Source: Lachnospiraceae bacterium
GTDB lineage: Bacteria > Bacillota > Clostridia > Lachnospirales > Lachnospiraceae
Direction: 5' to 3'
Assembly (NCBI GenBank): GCA_024699395.1
Contig: JAILPU010000197.1
Location: forward strand, 1-7,901
DNA: 7,901 bases
Under the pieces are notes generated by a model. That model searched no databases. It saw only the letters and a program-made list of their open reading frames with translations, and was not told the origin of the DNA. Below are positions 6,717-7,901 of this stretch, piece by piece; within the stretch, counting starts at the first letter, position 1, and each line of letters opens with the position of its first letter. The position numbers and the translations under genes are program-made.

Positions 6717-7709
6717 TCAGTCATAATATAGTTCAAGCCTGCTCTTTAGTTCTTCTTTAAACAGTTCCACTACTTCACCGGGGCCGGCGATTTTAACATC
6801 GGAACCGATGGCAAAGATCCAGCCAAAAAACTGGTCGCTTAATGCAACATCCACATAAGCTTCCGACCAGCCTTTCTCGTCCGACTTTCTCACAGAAATA
6901 TCCCTTCCGAACCTGTCAAGGAATACCCCCACCTTCTCATCTTTAAAGAGAAGTTTTATTTTCGTGGGTTCACCGCCGTACATGCCAAAACTCATCTTGG
7001 AATACTTTGCAAGATTAAGTTCCTTGAATTTATCACGTCCGATACGTTTATCCTTTAATATCCGGATGCTCTTAAGTTTATCAACGCGGAAATGTTTGAT
7101 GCGTCCGGCCTCCTCATCGTATGCGATGAGATAATAATTCTCATCATCCCACGTAAGTGCCCAGGGGCTTACAACATATGGCTCACTTCTTCTGGGCTCC
7201 ATCTTCTTATCGGTATTCCACTTCATATACTCAAAACTGATTTGCCTGTTTTCAGCAATGGCACGATGTACGTCATCAACAAAGTAATAAATGCTCTCAT
7301 TCATGGTCTTTACTCTGCCCTGAACCACAACCTGTCTTTTAAGCTGCATAGCCTCATATTCACTGGCAAATCCGGTGAGCTTCTTTATCAGTTCATTCGA
7401 TTTCTTTTCCGTAATAAACTTCGATGACTGTATGGCATCCACAAGAAGTTTCAACTCTGCGATTTCAAACTGTTTGCTGCCCACGTGATAATAAAAATGA
7501 TTTCTGTCCTTCTCACCTATAACCTCAATACCCAGGACACTCAGCTGCTCAAGATCTGTATAAAGACTTTTCCTGTCGGCTGTCACATTATATTTCAAAA
7601 GTTCCTGTTGAATCTCAGGCATGGTAATCATATGCTCATCATCGGTTTTTTCGGTCATAATCTTCGCAAGATAATAGAGCTTTAACTTCTGGTTTGTTCC
7701 CTTTGGCAT
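6717..7709 (-). CDS. WYL-domain transcriptional regulator
   Basis: A 330-residue regulator with three parts. A winged helix-turn-helix at about 8-75 includes VTADRKSLYTDLEQLSVLGI (42-61), the usual HTH signature of this family. The WYL domain at about 140-220 contains SPWALTWDDENYYLIAYD (181-198), where the name-giving tryptophan is replaced by tyrosine (YYL), and HFRVDKLKSI (206-215). The C-terminal WCX extension at about 245-328 includes ALSDQFFGWIFAIGSDVKI. WYL domains are thought to bind nucleic acid or nucleotide ligands and occur in regulators of DNA repair, phage defence and stress genes; nothing here identifies the target. ATG 7709 lies eight bases from a perfect AGGAGG (7718-7723). 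No terminator follows, so some readthrough into the lipoprotein gene is possible. No defence genes are visible nearby. Confidence 0.92.
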   Translation of the reverse strand: MPKGTNQKLKLYYLAKIMTEKTDDEHMITMPEIQQELLKYNVTADRKSLYTDLEQLSVLGIEVIGEKDRNHFYYHVGSKQFEIAELKLLVDAIQSSKFITEKKSNELIKKLTGFASEYEAMQLKRQVVVQGRVKTMNESIYYFVDDVHRAIAENRQISFEYMKWNTDKKMEPRRSEPYVVSPWALTWDDENYYLIAYDEEAGRIKHFRVDKLKSIRILKDKRIGRDKFKELNLAKYSKMSFGMYGGEPTKIKLLFKDEKVGVFLDRFGRDISVRKSDEKGWSEAYVDVALSDQFFGWIFAIGSDVKIAGPGEVVELFKEELKSRLELYYD

Positions 7710-7780
7710 GTCGGCATCCTCCTAAAATCTGACAATAAGCCCAATAATCGATAGCAATCAGACACCTCCATTGTATCACA

Positions 7781-7807
7781 CAATAAACCCGAATGGGTGA
7801 TTTATTG
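7781..7807. repeat. Hairpin in the WYL gene leader
   Basis: CAATAAACCC (7781-7790) pairs with GGG (7795-7797) and TTTATTG (7801-7807) around a GAAT loop, with a three-base bulge (TGA). It lies about 70 bases upstream of the WYL start codon, inside the predicted leader. No T-run follows in the minus direction. It may be an RNA structure or a symmetric operator. Confidence 0.5.
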
Positions 7808-7856
7808 TACAGTATAATTCATGCCGTTTCGACACCCTGCAGATTATATGTTGCGG

Positions 7857-7885
7857 ATTGTATGAACCCGGGTTGTATGATTCAA
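7857..7885 (-). promoter_or_regulatory. Candidate promoter of the WYL gene
   Basis: On the minus strand, TTGAAT (7885-7880), a 17-base spacer and TACAAT (7862-7857) give a plausible sigma-A promoter with a start near 7850 and a leader of about 140 bases. The spacer contains the perfect palindrome AACCCGGGTT (7865-7874), and the direct repeat TTGTATGA occurs at 7858-7865 and 7873-7880, so a regulator could bind across the promoter. Confidence 0.45.
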
Positions 7886-7901
7886 ACTGTAGGGTTCTGC
7901 A

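Noticed and set aside
6717..7709. Phage-defence island suggested by the WYL regulator
   Set aside because: WYL regulators often accompany defence genes, but no nuclease, helicase, methylase or toxin gene is visible on either side.
7813..7842. Plus-strand promoter (TATAAT at 7813-7818) and short frame starting at ATG 7821
   Set aside because: There is no -35 at suitable spacing, no ribosome site, and the frame stops after 14 codons.

Overview
The window suggests a low-to-moderate GC Gram-positive bacterium of the Clostridia, most likely Lachnospiraceae. This rests on strong AGGAGG-type ribosome binding sites, sigma-A-like promoters, a secreted xxxLxxG heptad-repeat protein next to an MMPL transporter, an SPL-like radical SAM protein, and a lipoprotein of a style I associate with that family. 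The genus cannot be named from the sequence alone.

Left part (1-4263): a divergent regulator/transporter unit. On the minus strand, an MMPL/RND-type membrane transporter (1342-3447) is followed 55 bases downstream by a secreted protein (1-1286, running off the left edge) with at least fifteen xxxLxxG heptads. A TetR-family regulator (3661-4263) reads away from them. The intergenic region holds a good promoter for the transporter operon (TTGACT-17-TATAAC, extended -10). Two related 17-bp inverted repeats sit on the -35/spacer and just after the predicted transcription start, which is what a TetR-repressed export operon would look like.

Middle part (4264-5431): a stand-alone SPL-like radical SAM protein (4339-5226) on the minus strand, convergent with tetR. 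Its upstream region carries a degenerate 56-bp tandem repeat with two full units and one internally deleted unit. Beyond this is a strong intrinsic terminator serving the next gene upstream.

Right part (5432-7901): a predicted lipoprotein of unknown function (5432-6508) with its own promoter, and a WYL-domain transcriptional regulator (6717-7709) with a structured leader and a distant promoter. All genes except tetR are on the minus strand. No RNA genes, CRISPR arrays, insertion sequences or phage genes were seen. No intergenic stretch exceeds about 215 bases.

The regulator-transporter-heptad-protein unit is the most coherent system here: the TetR protein probably senses a membrane-active or lipophilic ligand and releases transcription of an export pump and its envelope partner. 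The ligand and cargo are unknown.
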